From the NCBI RefSeq assembly GCF_003290025.1, contig NZ_QNHG01000001.1, positions 966,067-1,030,066 of the forward strand: DNA of 64,000 nucleotides. Direction: 5' to 3'. Of this stretch, positions 25,629-34,105 are shown piece after piece; position 1 is the first letter of the stretch, and each line of letters starts with the position of its first letter. The notes under the pieces were generated by a model. The model searched no databases. It was not told the DNA's origin and saw nothing but the letters and a program-made list of their open reading frames with translations. Both the position numbers and the translations under genes were made by a program. The DNA comes from Pseudogemmobacter bohemicus. Lineage in GTDB: Bacteria; Pseudomonadota; Alphaproteobacteria; Rhodobacterales; Rhodobacteraceae.

Positions 25629-26798
25629 ATGCCCGTTCTGAACCGTATCGCCTCTTATGCCGGGGAAATGAAGGGCTGGCGTCGGCATATCCACGCCCGG
25701 CCCGAGCTGGAATTCGACTGCCATGAGACGGCAGCCTATATCACCCAGCGGCTGCGCGAATTCGGCGTGGATGCGATCCATGAGGGAATTGCGAAATCCG
25801 GCGTGGTGGCGATCATCGAGGGCAAGGGTCCGGGTCCGGTGATCGGGCTGCGCGCCGATATGGATGCGCTGCCGATCACGGAACTGACCGGGGCAGACCA
25901 TGCCTCGATGGTGCCGGGCAAGATGCATGCCTGCGGCCATGACGGCCATGTGGCGATGTTGCTGGGCGCGGCGAAATACCTGGCGGAGACGCGGAATTTC
26001 TCGGGCAGCGTGGCGCTGATGTTCCAGCCGGCCGAAGAAGATGGCGGCGGCGGCGAGGTGATGGTGAAAGAGGGGGTGATGGACCGTTTCAACATCTCCC
26101 GCGTCTTCGGCATCCATAATGCGCCGAACCTCGCGCTTGGCCATTTCCAGACCACGCCGGGGCCGATCATGGCCTCGGTCGATACGGCCTGGGTGACGGT
26201 GACCGGCCTTGGCGGCCATGCCGCGACGCCGCATGAATGCGTTGATCCGGTGGTGGCGATTGTCGCCATGGTGCAGGCGGTGCAGACCATTATCCCGAGG
26301 AATGTCTATGCGCTGGATGAGGCGGTGATCTCGGTTACCATGATCCATGTCGGCTCTGCCTCGAACATCATCCCCGAAAGCGGCACCTTCGCCGCCACGA
26401 TCCGCGCCTTCCGTCCGGATGTGCGTGAACTGCTGAAAAAGCGCTTCCATGAGATCGTGGCCGGCACGGCGGCGGCTTTCAATGTCAAGGCCGAGGTCAA
26501 TTACGAATGGGGCTACCCCGCCACCATCAATGACGAGAAAGAGACCGAATTCGCCGCCGGTGTGGCGCGCGAGATTTCCGGCACAGCGGCGGTGAATGAC
26601 CATTCGCATCGCGAGATGGGGTCCGAGGATTTCTCTTATATGCTTGAGGCGCGGCCGGGGGCCTATCTCTTCCTTGGCATCGGGCCGGGGGCGGGGCTGC
26701 ATCACCCGGCCTATGATTTCAACGACGAGGCTGCGCCGATCGGGGCCAGCTTCCTCGCCCGTCTTGTCGAGCGCGCGCAGCCGGTTGCCGGCGGCTGA
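25629..26798 (+). CDS. M20 family amidohydrolase (hippurate hydrolase-like)
   Basis: 389 residues. ATG 25629 gives MPVLNRIASYAGEMKGWRRH, the family start; ATG 25611 is a weaker alternative. Metal ligands are visible in GLRADMDALPI, MHACGHDGHVAMLLG, FQPAEEDGGGGEVMV and GSEDFSYML. M20D enzymes cleave N-acyl or amide bonds of amino acids. The natural substrate is unknown. Confidence 0.88.
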   Translation: MPVLNRIASYAGEMKGWRRHIHARPELEFDCHETAAYITQRLREFGVDAIHEGIAKSGVVAIIEGKGPGPVIGLRADMDALPITELTGADHASMVPGKMHACGHDGHVAMLLGAAKYLAETRNFSGSVALMFQPAEEDGGGGEVMVKEGVMDRFNISRVFGIHNAPNLALGHFQTTPGPIMASVDTAWVTVTGLGGHAATPHECVDPVVAIVAMVQAVQTIIPRNVYALDEAVISVTMIHVGSASNIIPESGTFAATIRAFRPDVRELLKKRFHEIVAGTAAAFNVKAEVNYEWGYPATINDEKETEFAAGVAREISGTAAVNDHSHREMGSEDFSYMLEARPGAYLFLGIGPGAGLHHPAYDFNDEAAPIGASFLARLVERAQPVAGG

Positions 26799-26858
26799 GT
26801 CCGCTTTCCCGGCCGAACAAACCGGCGCAACAAAACGGCCCGACAGAGGAGTATGCGG

Positions 26859-27275
26859 ATGAGACACTTCCTTTTGGCGATCCTTGTTGCCGGCGCTCCG
26901 GCGGGGCAGGCGATGGCTGTCGATCAGAGCGGTGGCTTTCGCAGCCCCTCGGATAATATCCACTGCTACTACGACGATTTCAGCGGCACGCTCTGGCTGC
27001 GCTGCGATATGTTGGAAGGGGTGCAGACCTATACCGCGCGGCCCGGGGGCTGCGATTTCGACTGGGGCCTGTCCTTCGTGATCGGCGAGACCGGGCCGGC
27101 AGAGCTGACCTGCCATGGCGATACCGTCCAGGATCCGGCGAATCCGATCCTGTCCTATGGGTCGGAACTGGTGATCGACGGCATCTCCTGCCGGTCCGAG
27201 AAAACCGGCATGACCTGCCGCAATTCCGATGGGCACGGCTTCAGCCTCGCGCGGGCCGGGCAAAAGATGTTCTGA
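26859..27275 (+). CDS. DUF6636-type exported small protein
   Basis: 138 residues. ATG 26859 is chosen because AGGAG lies seven bases upstream, while for ATG 26853 it is too close. A signal peptide (MRHFLLAILVAGAPAGQAMA) precedes a Cys-rich domain with FRSPSDNIHCYYDD, CDFDWG, ELTCHGDT, GISCRSEKTGMTCRNSDGHG. The paired cysteines suggest disulfides in the periplasm. The pattern matches DUF6636; function is unknown. Confidence 0.65.
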   Translation: MRHFLLAILVAGAPAGQAMAVDQSGGFRSPSDNIHCYYDDFSGTLWLRCDMLEGVQTYTARPGGCDFDWGLSFVIGETGPAELTCHGDTVQDPANPILSYGSELVIDGISCRSEKTGMTCRNSDGHGFSLARAGQKMF

Positions 27276-27371
27276 AACCGGAACCCACCCGGGGGCGCCC
27301 CGGCAAGTCTGGCAATTTTCCGCTGACCAGCCTAGGGTTCCGCCCGGAACTGTCAGGATGGGACATCCGGA

Positions 27372-28346
27372 ATGCGGGGGCCTATGGGATCGGGACAAAA
27401 GGGCAGTGCCGGCTGGCAGCTGGTGCTGGTGATCTGGGGCGAAAAATACGGCGCCAGCGATGTGAACGGCCTTGTCGCGGCGTTGCGCGACAGGGATACG
27501 GGGCCGGCGCGGATCTCGCTGGTTACCGACCGGCCGCGCCCGGGGCTGGCCGATGGAATCACCGAACTCGCCTTCCCGCCGGAATTCCTGCAACCGGCCT
27601 GGATGCGCGGCGGTTGCCAGGCCAAGCTGGCAATGTTTCGCGAGGGGCTGCTGCAAGGCGATCTGCCGGCGATCTACCTGGACCTCGACACCGTGGTGAT
27701 GGGGGATCTCTCGCCGCTGATCACGCGCCGGCGCAGCGAAGGCGAAATCTCGATCCTGCAAAGCGCAGTGCTGCCCTTTGGCGCCTTCGCGCGGCTTTTG
27801 TACCGGCTGAGCGGCGGCAGACGCTATGCGCGCGGCAACAGCTCGGTCGTGGTCTGGCAACCGGGGCAATGCGACTACATCGCCCGGCGTTTTCTGGAGC
27901 TGGCCGCCGGCACCCCCGATTTCCACAACACGCCGATGCGGGCGGATGAGCGCTTTATCTCCTGGGTGGCCCAGCCGGTGATGCGGGCGGTGCCGCGCGA
28001 TATGGTGGTGAAATTCCCGACCGAATTCATGTTCCCCTGGCTCTGGCTGGGGCGGGTCTATGGCGCCTTGCCCTGGGTGCGGCAAAGACGGGCAGGGCTT
28101 GCGGCGATCACGCTGCCCGGGGTCGAGGTCAAGGCCGAGGTGCTGGCAGAGCTGCCCGATGGCAGCGAGGTGCTCGACCGCAAGGGGCGCCGCATGATCT
28201 GGTCCGACGCCTGGATCGGGCCGGTCCGCCGCCGCCTGACCGAGGCGATCCGCATCGCCGCCGGCCGAAGCGATTCCGCTCACCGGGCCGGGGACGCGTC
28301 TTTGCCCGCGCCAGATGCCGCATCAGATGCACCCGCACCCCCTTGA
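27372..28346 (+). CDS. Glycosyltransferase-like protein
   Basis: 324 residues. [20 protein letters not shown] begins a Rossmann-like domain, and [18 protein letters not shown] carries a DxD motif as in nucleotide-sugar transferases. [11 protein letters not shown] and EFMFPW follow. I see a GT-A-like fold but no sure family. The Ala/Pro-rich C-terminal tail looks disordered. It ends 31 bp before prfA, so the two may share a transcript. Confidence 0.55.
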   Translation: MRGPMGSGQKGSAGWQLVLVIWGEKYGASDVNGLVAALRDRDTGPARISLVTDRPRPGLADGITELAFPPEFLQPAWMRGGCQAKLAMFREGLLQGDLPAIYLDLDTVVMGDLSPLITRRRSEGEISILQSAVLPFGAFARLLYRLSGGRRYARGNSSVVVWQPGQCDYIARRFLELAAGTPDFHNTPMRADERFISWVAQPVMRAVPRDMVVKFPTEFMFPWLWLGRVYGALPWVRQRRAGLAAITLPGVEVKAEVLAELPDGSEVLDRKGRRMIWSDAWIGPVRRRLTEAIRIAAGRSDSAHRAGDASLPAPDAASDAPAPP

Positions 28347-28377
28347 CCCGCGCCCGCGCGCGCGGCAGGGGTTAGAC

Positions 28378-29460
28378 ATGCTGCCTCCCATCCTGCCCGC
28401 CACCACCCTGCCTCAGGACAAACTCGCCCGCATCACCGAACGCTTCGGCTATGTCGAGGCGCGGCTGAATGCCGGCGCTGCGGCCGCCGAGATCGTTGCG
28501 CTAAGCCGGGAATATTCCGATCTGAAACCGGTCGTGGCCGGGATCGAGGCCTGGACCCGCGCCCGTGCCGATCTTGCCGATGCCGAACTGATGCTTGCTG
28601 ACCCTGAGATGCGGGCGCTGGCCGAAGAGGAACTGCCCCGCCTGCGCGCGGCCTTGCCCGAGATGGAGCATCAGCTGCGCCTCGCTCTTTTGCCGAAAGA
28701 CGCCGCCGATGCGCGCCCGGCGATCCTGGAGATCCGCCCCGGCACCGGCGGCGAGGAGGCGAGCCTTTTCGCCGGCGACCTTGCCCGCATGTATCAGCGC
28801 TATGCCGAGGGGCAGGGCTGGCGGTTCGAGGTGCTGGAAAGCCAGACATCGGACCTTGGCGGCGTGAAGGAATTCACCGCCCATATCCAGGGCGAGGGCG
28901 TCTATGCGAAACTGAAATACGAATCCGGCGTGCACCGGGTGCAGCGTGTGCCTGAGACCGAGGCCGGCGGGCGTATCCATACCTCGGCCGCCACCGTCGC
29001 CGTGCTGCCCGAGGCGGAAGAGGTCGATATCGACATCCCCACCTCGGCTATCCGGATTGACACCATGCGCGCCTCGGGCGCCGGCGGCCAGCATGTCAAC
29101 ACCACCGACTCGGCGGTCAGGATTACCCATTTGCCCACCGGAATCATCGTCACCTCTTCCGAGAAATCGCAGCACCAGAACCGCGCCAATGCGATGGCGG
29201 TGCTGCGCGCGCGACTCTTCGAGATCGAGCGCGACCGGCTGGCCCGCGAGCGCGCGGCAGAACGCAAATCGCAGGTCGGCTCCGGCGACCGCTCGGAACG
29301 CATCCGCACCTATAATTTCCCGCAAGGGCGGATGACCGATCACCGGATCAACCTGACCCTCTACGCGCTGAACCAGATCATGCAGGGCGATCTTGCCGAG
29401 GTGATCGAGGCGCTGAGCACCCATGACCAGGCCGCCAGGCTGGCCGAGGCCGGGACATGA
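28378..29460 (+). CDS. prfA: Peptide chain release factor 1
   Basis: 360 residues from ATG 28378, with AGGGG six bases upstream; an in-frame ATG at 28315 lies inside the previous gene. RF1 recognises UAA and UAG. The anticodon-like tripeptide appears as PET in [20 protein letters not shown], and the catalytic GGQ is in [20 protein letters not shown]. Its stop overlaps the ATG of prmC, which methylates that GGQ glutamine. Confidence 0.96.
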   Translation: MLPPILPATTLPQDKLARITERFGYVEARLNAGAAAAEIVALSREYSDLKPVVAGIEAWTRARADLADAELMLADPEMRALAEEELPRLRAALPEMEHQLRLALLPKDAADARPAILEIRPGTGGEEASLFAGDLARMYQRYAEGQGWRFEVLESQTSDLGGVKEFTAHIQGEGVYAKLKYESGVHRVQRVPETEAGGRIHTSAATVAVLPEAEEVDIDIPTSAIRIDTMRASGAGGQHVNTTDSAVRITHLPTGIIVTSSEKSQHQNRANAMAVLRARLFEIERDRLARERAAERKSQVGSGDRSERIRTYNFPQGRMTDHRINLTLYALNQIMQGDLAEVIEALSTHDQAARLAEAGT

Positions 29461-30332
29461 ACCCGCCAGAAGGTCCCTCCGAACGCCCATCCGGGGGGCG
29501 CAGCGCGAAACAGGCGCTGGTGGCCGCGCTTGCGCGGCTGCGCGAGGCCGGGATCGAGGATGCGCCCCGCGATGCGCGGCTTTTGCTGGCCTTTGCCATG
29601 GGAGTGCCGGCTGCGCGGCTGACGCTGCATATTTCCGATCCACTGGATGCGAGGGCCGAGGCCCGCTTTGCCGCCGCCATCGCGGCGCGGGCAGCCCGCC
29701 AGCCGGTTTCACAGATTATCGGTGAGCGGCTCTTTTATGGCCGCAGCTTCATCGTGACGAAAGACACGCTGGACCCGCGCCCCGAGACCGAGATCCTGAT
29801 CACCCAGGCGCTGCGCCAGCCATATTCGCGGGTGCTGGATCTTGGCACCGGGACGGGGGCGATTCTGCTGACCCTGCTGGCCGAGAGGCCGGCGGCCTCC
29901 GGGATCGGGGCCGATCTCTCGGGCGCCGCGCTGGCGGTTGCCAAGGGCAATGCCGTGGCGATGGGCCTCGACGGCCGGGCGGCTTTTACGGAAACCAGCT
30001 GGTTCCAGGGGATCGCCGGGCCCTTCGATCTGATCGTCTCGAACCCGCCTTACATCACGCTTGAGGCCATGGCGGATCTGGCCCCCGAGGTCCGCGACCA
30101 CGAGCCGCATCTGGCGCTGACCGATTTCGGCGACGGGCTCAGCGCCTACCGCGCCATCGCCGCAGGCGCGCCTGACGCGCTGGTCCCCGAGGGGCGCCTG
30201 ATCGTCGAAACCGGCTGGGATCAGGGCAGGGCGGTCGCCGCGATCTTTGCCGCAGCTGGCCTTAAAAATATAGACATAATACAGGATTTTGACGGTCGCG
30301 ACCGGGTGGTCAGCGCCATCCGCCCCGCCTGA
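29457..30332 (+). CDS. prmC: Release factor glutamine methyltransferase
   Basis: 291 residues. It transfers a methyl group from SAM to the GGQ glutamine of release factors. The SAM-binding [16 protein letters not shown] and catalytic NPPY in [13 protein letters not shown] are clear, with a helical N-terminal RF-binding domain before them. The ATGA overlap with prfA gives tight coupling of enzyme and substrate. Confidence 0.95.
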   Translation: MNPPEGPSERPSGGRSAKQALVAALARLREAGIEDAPRDARLLLAFAMGVPAARLTLHISDPLDARAEARFAAAIAARAARQPVSQIIGERLFYGRSFIVTKDTLDPRPETEILITQALRQPYSRVLDLGTGTGAILLTLLAERPAASGIGADLSGAALAVAKGNAVAMGLDGRAAFTETSWFQGIAGPFDLIVSNPPYITLEAMADLAPEVRDHEPHLALTDFGDGLSAYRAIAAGAPDALVPEGRLIVETGWDQGRAVAAIFAAAGLKNIDIIQDFDGRDRVVSAIRPA

Positions 30333-30642
30333 ACCGGGGTTCGCCGGACATCGTTCTGCCACGCCACGCAGGGGCCCGCACATGGCCCCAAGCCCATTGA
30401 ACCCGACAAATGCGCAACTATATCCGAATTCGCTGCAAAAACCCTGTGGATGACCGCTTTTCCCGGCAGAATCAGCTTGCCAGACTGCGGCTCCCATGGT
30501 TTAGCAGATTCATGCGGTGGATCTGGCGCTGACAGTTCTCTTCTGACTGTGCCCTTCCCGCAAAACCGATCCCGCCCCTGCATTTCCCGTCGCATAAAGC
30601 GATACGATGGGGGCCATGGTGATCCCTGGATATTAGGCAAAG
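30333..30642. other. 310-bp region upstream of the DUF4167 gene
   Basis: No gene is supported. It should hold the promoter of the DUF4167 gene. An AT-richer stretch lies near 30410-30440. No repeat or strong hairpin was found. Confidence 0.5.
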
Positions 30643-31659
30643 ATGCGCTCTTCCAAGAAACGCTCGCGTTCCAATCAGAACCGCCCGCGCTCGCTCGGCA
30701 ATATCGTCAACCGTGTGTTCGATTCGTCGGGACCAGAGGGCAAGGTGCGGGGAACGCCGCAACAGATTATCGAAAAATACCAGACGCTGGCACGGGATGC
30801 ACAGCTGTCCAATGACCGCGTGGCGGCTGAGAATTTCCTCCAGCATGCCGAGCATTACACCCGCATGCTGGCCGAAGCGCAGCGTGAGCTTGCAGTCGAG
30901 CAAGAGACCCGCCAGCAGCACTATCAACAGAACGGCAATCAGAATTCCGGTGGCCAGAACGGAAACCAGAACGGCAACCAGAATGGGGGCCAGAACGGCA
31001 ACCAGAATGGTGGCAATCGCGACTATCGCGAACGCGGCGAGCGGAATGAGCGCACTGACCGGGGCGACCGCTTTGAGCGCAATGACGGTCGGAACGAGAG
31101 CCGCGGCGAGGGTCGGAATGAGGGCCGGAATGAGGGTCGCAACGAGCCGCGCGGCGAGCGCGCCCCGCGCGAAGAGACGCGGCAACCCGAGGTCACCGAT
31201 GTGATTGATTTCGGTTCCGATAGCAGCGGCCTTGTGGATCTGCCTGAAAGTGGCCGGTCTGCAGCGGTCGTCGGGGCTCCGGATATGGATGCCGGGCGCG
31301 ATGCAGCCGACAGCGCCGATGAGACGCCGCTTTTCGCCTCGGCCCGTAAATCCGGCGAAGATCCCGCCGCCGCGCCCCGCACTGATGGCGAAGCCCGGCC
31401 GCCCCGCGCGCCGCGCAGCCCGCGCGGTGAAAAGAATGCCGGAAAATCCGAGCGCCCGGCCAATACCAGGACGCCGCGCGGCAATAGCCGTCGGGATGGC
31501 GGTGAGACTGCGGATGGCCCGAATCCGGCTGCAGCTTCTGAAGCACTGACCACCGAAACCCGGGCCACAGAAACCCCGGTCGAGGGCGCAAAGCCCCGCC
31601 GCGTCAGCCGTCCGCGCAAAGCCGCCGCCGGCCCGGATACGCCCGAAGCGGCTGAGTAA
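30643..31659 (+). CDS. DUF4167 protein with Asn- and Arg-rich repeats
   Basis: 338 residues. The first ~90 are the DUF4167 domain: MRSSKKRSRSNQNRPRSLGN, NRVFDSSGPEGKVRGTPQQI and AAENFLQHAEHYTRMLAEAQ. The rest is low complexity: an Asn/Gln/Gly tract (residues ~97-126), an Arg/Glu/Asn tract (~127-175) and an Ala/Pro/Arg tail. The strongly basic start suggests nucleic-acid binding. The family is common in alphaproteobacteria and its function is uncertain. A bidirectional terminator separates it from rsmA. Confidence 0.85.
   Translation: MRSSKKRSRSNQNRPRSLGNIVNRVFDSSGPEGKVRGTPQQIIEKYQTLARDAQLSNDRVAAENFLQHAEHYTRMLAEAQRELAVEQETRQQHYQQNGNQNSGGQNGNQNGNQNGGQNGNQNGGNRDYRERGERNERTDRGDRFERNDGRNESRGEGRNEGRNEGRNEPRGERAPREETRQPEVTDVIDFGSDSSGLVDLPESGRSAAVVGAPDMDAGRDAADSADETPLFASARKSGEDPAAAPRTDGEARPPRAPRSPRGEKNAGKSERPANTRTPRGNSRRDGGETADGPNPAAASEALTTETRATETPVEGAKPRRVSRPRKAAAGPDTPEAAE
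30931..31017 (+). repeat. AAC-GGN-AAC-CAG tandem codon repeat
   Basis: Degenerate tandem units encode NGNQN/NGGQN within the DUF4167 gene. Being repetitive and in frame, the tract may vary in length between strains. Confidence 0.7.
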
Positions 31660-31680
31660 AACCAACTCGGTTACGGCTGC

Positions 31681-31710
31681 AAAAGACCGCTCCAGGGCGG
31701 TCTTTTTCTT
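31681..31710. terminator. Bidirectional terminator
   Basis: AAAGACCGC, loop TCCAGG, GCGGTCTTT with T-runs on both strands, between the convergent DUF4167 and rsmA genes. Confidence 0.9.
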
Positions 31711-31751
31711 TTGGGAGATGCCCTGTCGGTCAGAGAGGCCCGAGCCGGGTT

Positions 31752-32594
31752 TCAGCCCGCCGCGATAGTGCGGGCCAGGGCGCAAAACGCCTCCAGCCCG
31801 ATCTCCTCGGCCCGCGCAGTCGGGGGGATTCCAACCGCCTGCAGCCGCGCCTCGATATCGGGCGCCAGCCCCTTCAGCGAGGAGCGCAACATCTTGCGGC
31901 GCTGGTTGAAGGCCATCGCGGTCACCCGGTTCAGCACCTTGCCATCGGCCGGAAATCGCGGCTCCTCCAGCCGGGTCAGATGCACCACTGCCGAATGCAC
32001 CTTCGGCGCCGGAGTAAAGGCCTCGGGCGGCAGCGTCATCACGATCCGTGCATCCGTCCGCCAGCCCGCCAGCAACGCAAGCCGCCCGTAATGATCCGAG
32101 CCAGGCTTCGCCACGATCCGCTCGGCCACTTCCTTCTGGAACATCAGGGTCAGGCTCTGCCAGAAGGGCGGCCAGGCCGGCGGCGACAGCCAGCGGATCA
32201 GCAATTCCGTCCCGACATTATAGGGCAGGTTCGCCACGATCTTTATCGGTGGTGTCAGATGCGCGGCCACATCCAGCTCCAGCGCATCGCCATGCAACAC
32301 CGTCAGCCGCCCGGGATAGGCCTCAGCGATTTCGGCCAGCGCCGGCAGGGCCCGCGCATCCTTTTCCACCGCGACCACATGGCGCGCGCCCTCGGCCAAA
32401 AGCCCGCGCGTCAGCCCGCCGGGGCCTGGTCCCACCTCCAGAATATCCGAGCCGCTCAGATCCCCGGCCGCGCGTGCAATCTTTGCGGTCAGGTTCAGAT
32501 CCAGCAGAAAATTCTGCCCCAGCTGCTTTTTCGCAACCAGTTCATGCGCCCGGATCACATCGCGCAGCGGCGGCAGCCCGTCAATCGTCGCCAA
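31752..32594 (-). CDS. rsmA: 16S rRNA dimethyladenosine transferase
   Basis: 280 residues. It dimethylates two adjacent adenines near the 3' end of 16S rRNA (KsgA). The start [23 protein letters not shown] motif [16 protein letters not shown] and catalytic [11 protein letters not shown] are all present. It is the last gene of the lpt-surA cluster. pdxA, which often sits between surA and rsmA, is not here; the 92-bp gap contains a GC-rich repeat. Confidence 0.95.
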   Translation of the reverse strand: MATIDGLPPLRDVIRAHELVAKKQLGQNFLLDLNLTAKIARAAGDLSGSDILEVGPGPGGLTRGLLAEGARHVVAVEKDARALPALAEIAEAYPGRLTVLHGDALELDVAAHLTPPIKIVANLPYNVGTELLIRWLSPPAWPPFWQSLTLMFQKEVAERIVAKPGSDHYGRLALLAGWRTDARIVMTLPPEAFTPAPKVHSAVVHLTRLEEPRFPADGKVLNRVTAMAFNQRRKMLRSSLKGLAPDIEARLQAVGIPPTARAEEIGLEAFCALARTIAAG

Positions 32595-32620
32595 AGCCCC
32601 GCTCCTGTCTTCACCTTGAT

Positions 32621-32656
32621 CTAAATACTCCGGGGGTCCGGGGGCTGGCCCCCGGC
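32621..32656. repeat. Dispersed palindromic repeat, CCGGGGGC type
   Basis: CTAAATACTCCGGGGGTC followed by the palindrome CCGGGGGC-TG-GCCCCCGG. The same arrangement recurs at 45548-45583. Confidence 0.75.
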
Positions 32657-32686
32657 TCCGCGCCGGCAGACACTCCGGTCAATGCC

Positions 32687-33958
32687 TCACGGCTGGCGGA
32701 TCAGCGCCGCATGACGCAGCTCTTCGAGATAATTTTCCGACAGACCGTCCAGCTTCTGGTTCATCAGGATCTCTTTCACCCTCTCGCGATTGGGCGGGGT
32801 CTCGGAGACCGGCTCACGCTTGCACAGCATGATCACCCGGCGCCAGCCATCGCCGCGCGCATGCGAGACGAATTCCCCCTGATCCAGCTTTGCCAGCTCG
32901 ATCGCGATTTCGGGCGAGATTTCCGAGGCATTCTGAGTGCGGATCGTCAGGTTATCGGCCGGCAGATCCTCGGCCAGCTTGTAGAGGTCATTGCAGACAT
33001 CCGAGCCCGCGCTGACCCGCACCAGCTCTTCCATCGAATCCGGGATCAGCAGATCGGCCCATTCCACCCTGACGCTGATCGGCTCGGCCTTTTCATCCAT
33101 CGCGATTGCCCGCAGCTGGAAGAGCACAATCGCCCCCGGCACGGTGATCGGGGTCGAGGTCTGGCCCGGCGCCAGCGCCAGCAGTTGTGAGGAAATCGTC
33201 GGCGGCAGGTTCGAAAGCTGCAACCAGTCCGGCACCCGCCCGCCACCCGGCGCGGTGGGCGCGGCAGAGTACTGGCGCGCCGCCGAGGCGAAGGCGCCCT
33301 CGGTCTTCACCTCACCCGAGAGACGCTCGGCCAGTGCCATCGCCTCGGCCTCACGCCCGGGTTCGGCGGGGATCACCAGTTCCGAGACCTGTACCTTCAT
33401 CGCACGCGGCCGCGTCGCGGCTTCGAGGAATCTGTCGACCTCGGCTTCCGAAGCCGGCACACGGCCGGAGAAACGGTCCCGCACGATCTTGCGCCAGACC
33501 GCGCCGGCCTGGACGAAATCGCGATAGGTCTCGGACGAGACGCCGGCCTTGGCCAGTTCGGCGATCAGTTGTTCTGCCGTGAGATTGGCGCGGCCGGCGA
33601 ATTCTTCCAGCCCCTGGGTCAGCTCTTCCGGCGTCAGCTTGACCCCAAGGCGCTTTGCCTCGCTCATCCGCAGCCGGTCGTCGATCAGCGATTTGACCGC
33701 CTCGGTCTCGGGATCGCCCGGCGCATTCAGGATCTGCATGAAGCGCGCGCGCTGCGTCACCTCATATTCGGTGATCACCTGTTCGTTCACATAGACCCTG
33801 GGCGCGAACAGGTTCTGCGCCAGCGCGGGCGGTGCGAAGACCATCGTTGCAGCCATTGGCACCAGCAGCGGCGCGGCCATCAGCCCGCCCATCAGCAGCG
33901 CCAGCACCGATTTATTGATCAGCGCTTTGCCGCGCGGGTTTTTCTCAGCTTTTGCCAT
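32687..33958 (-). CDS. surA: SurA-like periplasmic chaperone/peptidyl-prolyl isomerase
   Basis: 423 residues from ATG 33958. A long signal sequence (SVLALLMGGLMAAPLLVPMA, then PPALAQ) is followed by a SurA N-domain (YVNEQVITEYEVTQRARFMQ, LIDDRLRMSEAKRLGVKLTP) and a single parvulin-like domain (ASAARQYSAAPTAPGGGRVP, SNLPPTISSQLLALAPGQTS). It should assist outer-membrane protein folding. The neighbour lptD is the best-known SurA client in other bacteria, which supports the assignment. It lies 147 bp downstream of lptD. Confidence 0.87.
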   Translation of the reverse strand: MAKAEKNPRGKALINKSVLALLMGGLMAAPLLVPMAATMVFAPPALAQNLFAPRVYVNEQVITEYEVTQRARFMQILNAPGDPETEAVKSLIDDRLRMSEAKRLGVKLTPEELTQGLEEFAGRANLTAEQLIAELAKAGVSSETYRDFVQAGAVWRKIVRDRFSGRVPASEAEVDRFLEAATRPRAMKVQVSELVIPAEPGREAEAMALAERLSGEVKTEGAFASAARQYSAAPTAPGGGRVPDWLQLSNLPPTISSQLLALAPGQTSTPITVPGAIVLFQLRAIAMDEKAEPISVRVEWADLLIPDSMEELVRVSAGSDVCNDLYKLAEDLPADNLTIRTQNASEISPEIAIELAKLDQGEFVSHARGDGWRRVIMLCKREPVSETPPNRERVKEILMNQKLDGLSENYLEELRHAALIRQP

Positions 33959-34105
33959 CTGTCCGACCGCCTGCCCGTAGTCTCTTGTCTGCCTGGCACG
34001 GGGGGCGCGCCTGGCTCTGTGTCTGCTATGCCTGCCATCCCGCAGGCCCGCGCGCAAGCCCCGCCGGCCTGACCCACCCTGTCCCGGCGACGGTTTGCGT
34101 GGTTC

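Noticed and set aside
25566-28283. A 905-codon open frame on the minus strand
   Set aside because: It lies antisense to the amidohydrolase, DUF6636 and glycosyltransferase genes. It is a mirror of their GC-rich third positions, and its product is His/Arg/Pro-rich with no domain.
30931-31160. Possible CRISPR-like array in the repeat-rich stretch
   Set aside because: The units are short in-frame codon repeats inside the DUF4167 gene, with no constant repeat-spacer structure. No CRISPR array was seen anywhere in the window.
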